From: Ramicandelaber brevisporus
Lineage: Eukaryota > Kickxellomycota > Ramicandelaberales > Ramicandelaberaceae
DNA length: 17,643 bases
Direction of reading: 5' to 3'
Assembly: GCA_025201865.1 (NCBI GenBank)
Contig: MU602805.1
Coordinates: 1-17,643 of the forward strand
The position numbers and the translations under genes are program-made. Each line of letters opens with the position of its first letter. Position 1 is the first letter of the stretch. Below, one piece after another: positions 16,229 through 17,643 of this stretch. The notes beneath the pieces were generated by a model that did no database searches, had not been told where the DNA came from, and was given only the letters and a program-made list of their open reading frames with translations.

Positions 16229-16657
16229 AGTCACAACTTCTTTGTATCTTTCCAGTTAATCTTTTAAACACTCTATTCATTACCATTTGAAACATTTAAA
16301 ACAGAGTTCATCGGACTTGAATGATTTAAAAGCGTTCAATAGCTTTCGGCGTTCTTCGGGCTTCTTCGACAGCACGCGCACTTTACAACATCCAATGATA
16401 TCAGGAAGTTGTGTGTATATATTCCGCAAGTTTCTTCCAAGCCACAGTTCCGGCGCTTACAGAATACGGACCGTGTCCAAGTGACACAGACTCGGAGAAA
16501 CTGTCTGAGACGGGGGATGAGGTGATAGCAGTAGCGACCACCGCCAATGACGCATGTGTTTCTATGTTTGGACTCAGCATTCTCACGCTATCAGTGCTCT
16601 CAGGATTCACTTAAAAGTTTCTCCGAGTTCCATTTACCAACACGGGTGGGCCGTTTT

Positions 16658-16667
16658 TTTACGTAAA
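16658..16667. promoter_or_regulatory. TTTACGTAAA palindrome, copy 1
   Basis: This perfect 10-base palindrome contains TTACGTAA, the known site of PAR/C/EBP-type and yeast Yap-type bZIP factors. It lies upstream of the TATA element at 17108 and downstream of the SF3B1 3' end. Confidence 0.4.
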
Positions 16668-16716
16668 ATCTTCTGTCCTACAAGTGTTCCAGAATTTCTT
16701 ACCCAAAAACATACAC

Positions 16717-16726
16717 TTTACGTAAA
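16717..16726. promoter_or_regulatory. TTTACGTAAA palindrome, copy 2
   Basis: The sequence is identical to the palindrome 59 bases upstream. Flanking bases differ, so the pair is not simply part of a longer duplication. Confidence 0.4.
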
Positions 16727-17107
16727 AGCAGCGCGTCAGCTACATAAAATGCATCCTCTCCTCTCTGTACTTCCTCCTATCAAATCACATAAAATCACAT
16801 TAAAATGACACTAAAGTCCCGCACTGAGCGGTACAGTTAGGTCACGCTGTTTACAGAAGAGTGTGCGACACGGAGCGACGGAGCGATACTGCTAGAGGCG
16901 CTGTTCGATCAAAGGAGGTTCGCCACCCTGCGTAGAAAAGAGTACACACAACTACACTCCTTTGATTTTCTCAACACACGATTGGCTCAGCCTGTAAAGT
17001 AGTTCTTTCTCTACTCTCCTCTATCAATACACACATCAACCAGCGAATCAATTGTCAGCCGTGTTTCGTTCCTGAGTGCTACTACAGCTACTACTGTACC
17101 TCGAGTG

Positions 17108-17114
17108 TATAAAA
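17108..17114 (+). promoter_or_regulatory. TATA box of a gene running off the right edge
   Basis: TATAAAA sits about 30 bases upstream of a likely start region (CTCAGCACAACTACC, about 17129-17143). Downstream the base composition changes sharply to C/T-rich on the plus strand, as in a pyrimidine-rich leader. No coding sequence can be confirmed within the first 450 bases. Confidence 0.45.
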
Positions 17115-17589
17115 CACAGCTATCTCGCTCAGCACAACTACCATCCTTTCCCGTGTCTGTCTGTTTCTGTGTCTCATCCCTTCCTCTCTCTCTTCGTCCT
17201 TCTGCTTTGTCCCTGAACCGCACCGTCTCTTTCCTGCTCTCAACTCTTCCCCCTTCTCTCTGCACCGCACGCGTGTGCTCGCGCCTTCTGGTCGCGCCAC
17301 CGTCGGCTGCACCTCGACCCTTCAAGACAACCACGTCCCCGTCGGTCTGCTCGTCCGTTTATTGCAGCAGCTGCCTCCGTCGTCTACGCCACCTCGGTCC
17401 TCACTTCGCGTAGACACCCTTCTCGCCGGCCGTTTCCTACTCTTCGCCGGTCCACACTTGTTTGCTTCTTGTCGCTCGTGCCGCCTCTTTCAAGGTGGTT
17501 TGGTCACCCCCAATTGCTACTTGAGCACAACTCTGCCTGCATCCGCTCGGTTCTGCGGTCTACTCGCCTGGTCGCACCTTCCGTCATCG

Positions 17590-17643
17590 ATGCTCGCTAC
17601 TCCCCCCCCCCGATATACAATGCAGCGTACAAGGGCTCTCGGC
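17590..17643 (+). CDS. Possible first codons of a gene cut by the right edge
   Basis: Two in-frame ATGs, at 17590 and 17620, open a frame that runs to the window end. The same frame is open back to a stop at 17110-17112, but without an earlier ATG, and the C-rich composition makes stop codons rare by chance. The 17620 start would give MQRTRALG. The product is not recognisable from eight to eighteen residues, and it may instead be leader sequence or an exon boundary. Confidence 0.25.
   Translation, partial: MLATPPPRYTMQRTRALG

Larger units (their letters stand above)
16229..17107. other. Intergenic region between SF3B1 and the next gene
   Basis: This stretch of about 880 bases has no gene I can support. 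Small open frames overlap on both strands at 16411-16614 (plus) and 16401-16610 (minus), but neither begins with ATG at its full length and neither has a recognisable product. Two TTTACGTAAA palindromes lie at 16658 and 16717. No tRNA or rRNA is recognised. Confidence 0.5.

Noticed and set aside
16401-16614. Small overlapping frames on both strands (about 67-69 codons)
   Set aside because: At full length both start at non-ATG codons, no product is recognised, and an overlap in both directions argues for chance.

Overview
This is a eukaryotic nuclear window, most likely from an intron-poor protist or an early-diverging fungus; I cannot name the genus. The evidence is a full-length eukaryotic-type GFAT and the spliceosomal protein SF3B1, long CAG/CAA-coded polyglutamine tracts, TATA and CCAAT-like elements, AATAAA signals, and intergenic gaps of several hundred bases. 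No gene needs an intron to make sense. Because the U2 snRNP component SF3B1 is present, the organism presumably still splices.

Left part (1-9908). The left edge holds the N-terminal part of a polyQ protein on the minus strand. Divergent from it is a 973-residue protein with four zinc fingers, a long Q/H/N/S-rich linker and a folded C-terminal domain (1201-4122, +). This gene converges on an F-box protein (4297-5682, -). The F-box gene is divergent from a 670-residue protein (6152-8164, +) that carries the same four-finger module twice in tandem, behind an N-terminal cluster of SUMO-acceptor motifs. An unrecognised 429-residue protein follows (8619-9908, +). This stretch looks lineage-specific or accessory.

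Right part (9909-17643). Two conserved housekeeping genes are divergently arranged. GFAT (10384-12483, -) catalyses the first committed step to UDP-GlcNAc and has strongly C/G-ending codons. SF3B1/Hsh155 (13311-16205, +) has all of its HEAT repeats, a much shortened N-terminus with phenylalanine in place of tryptophan in the U2AF-ligand-like motifs, and substitutions at several functionally known positions. The last 1.4 kb has no convincing complete gene. It contains two identical TTTACGTAAA palindromes, then a TATA box and a C/T-rich leader that appears to run into the start of a gene cut by the window edge.

The best candidate for something undescribed is the four-finger module, present three times in two neighbouring genes. 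Its last two fingers resemble the OrsD/DUF3505 zinc-finger pair. In one protein it is joined to a C-terminal domain that resembles the region next to telomere-linked RecQ-type helicases in fungi, but no helicase is present.
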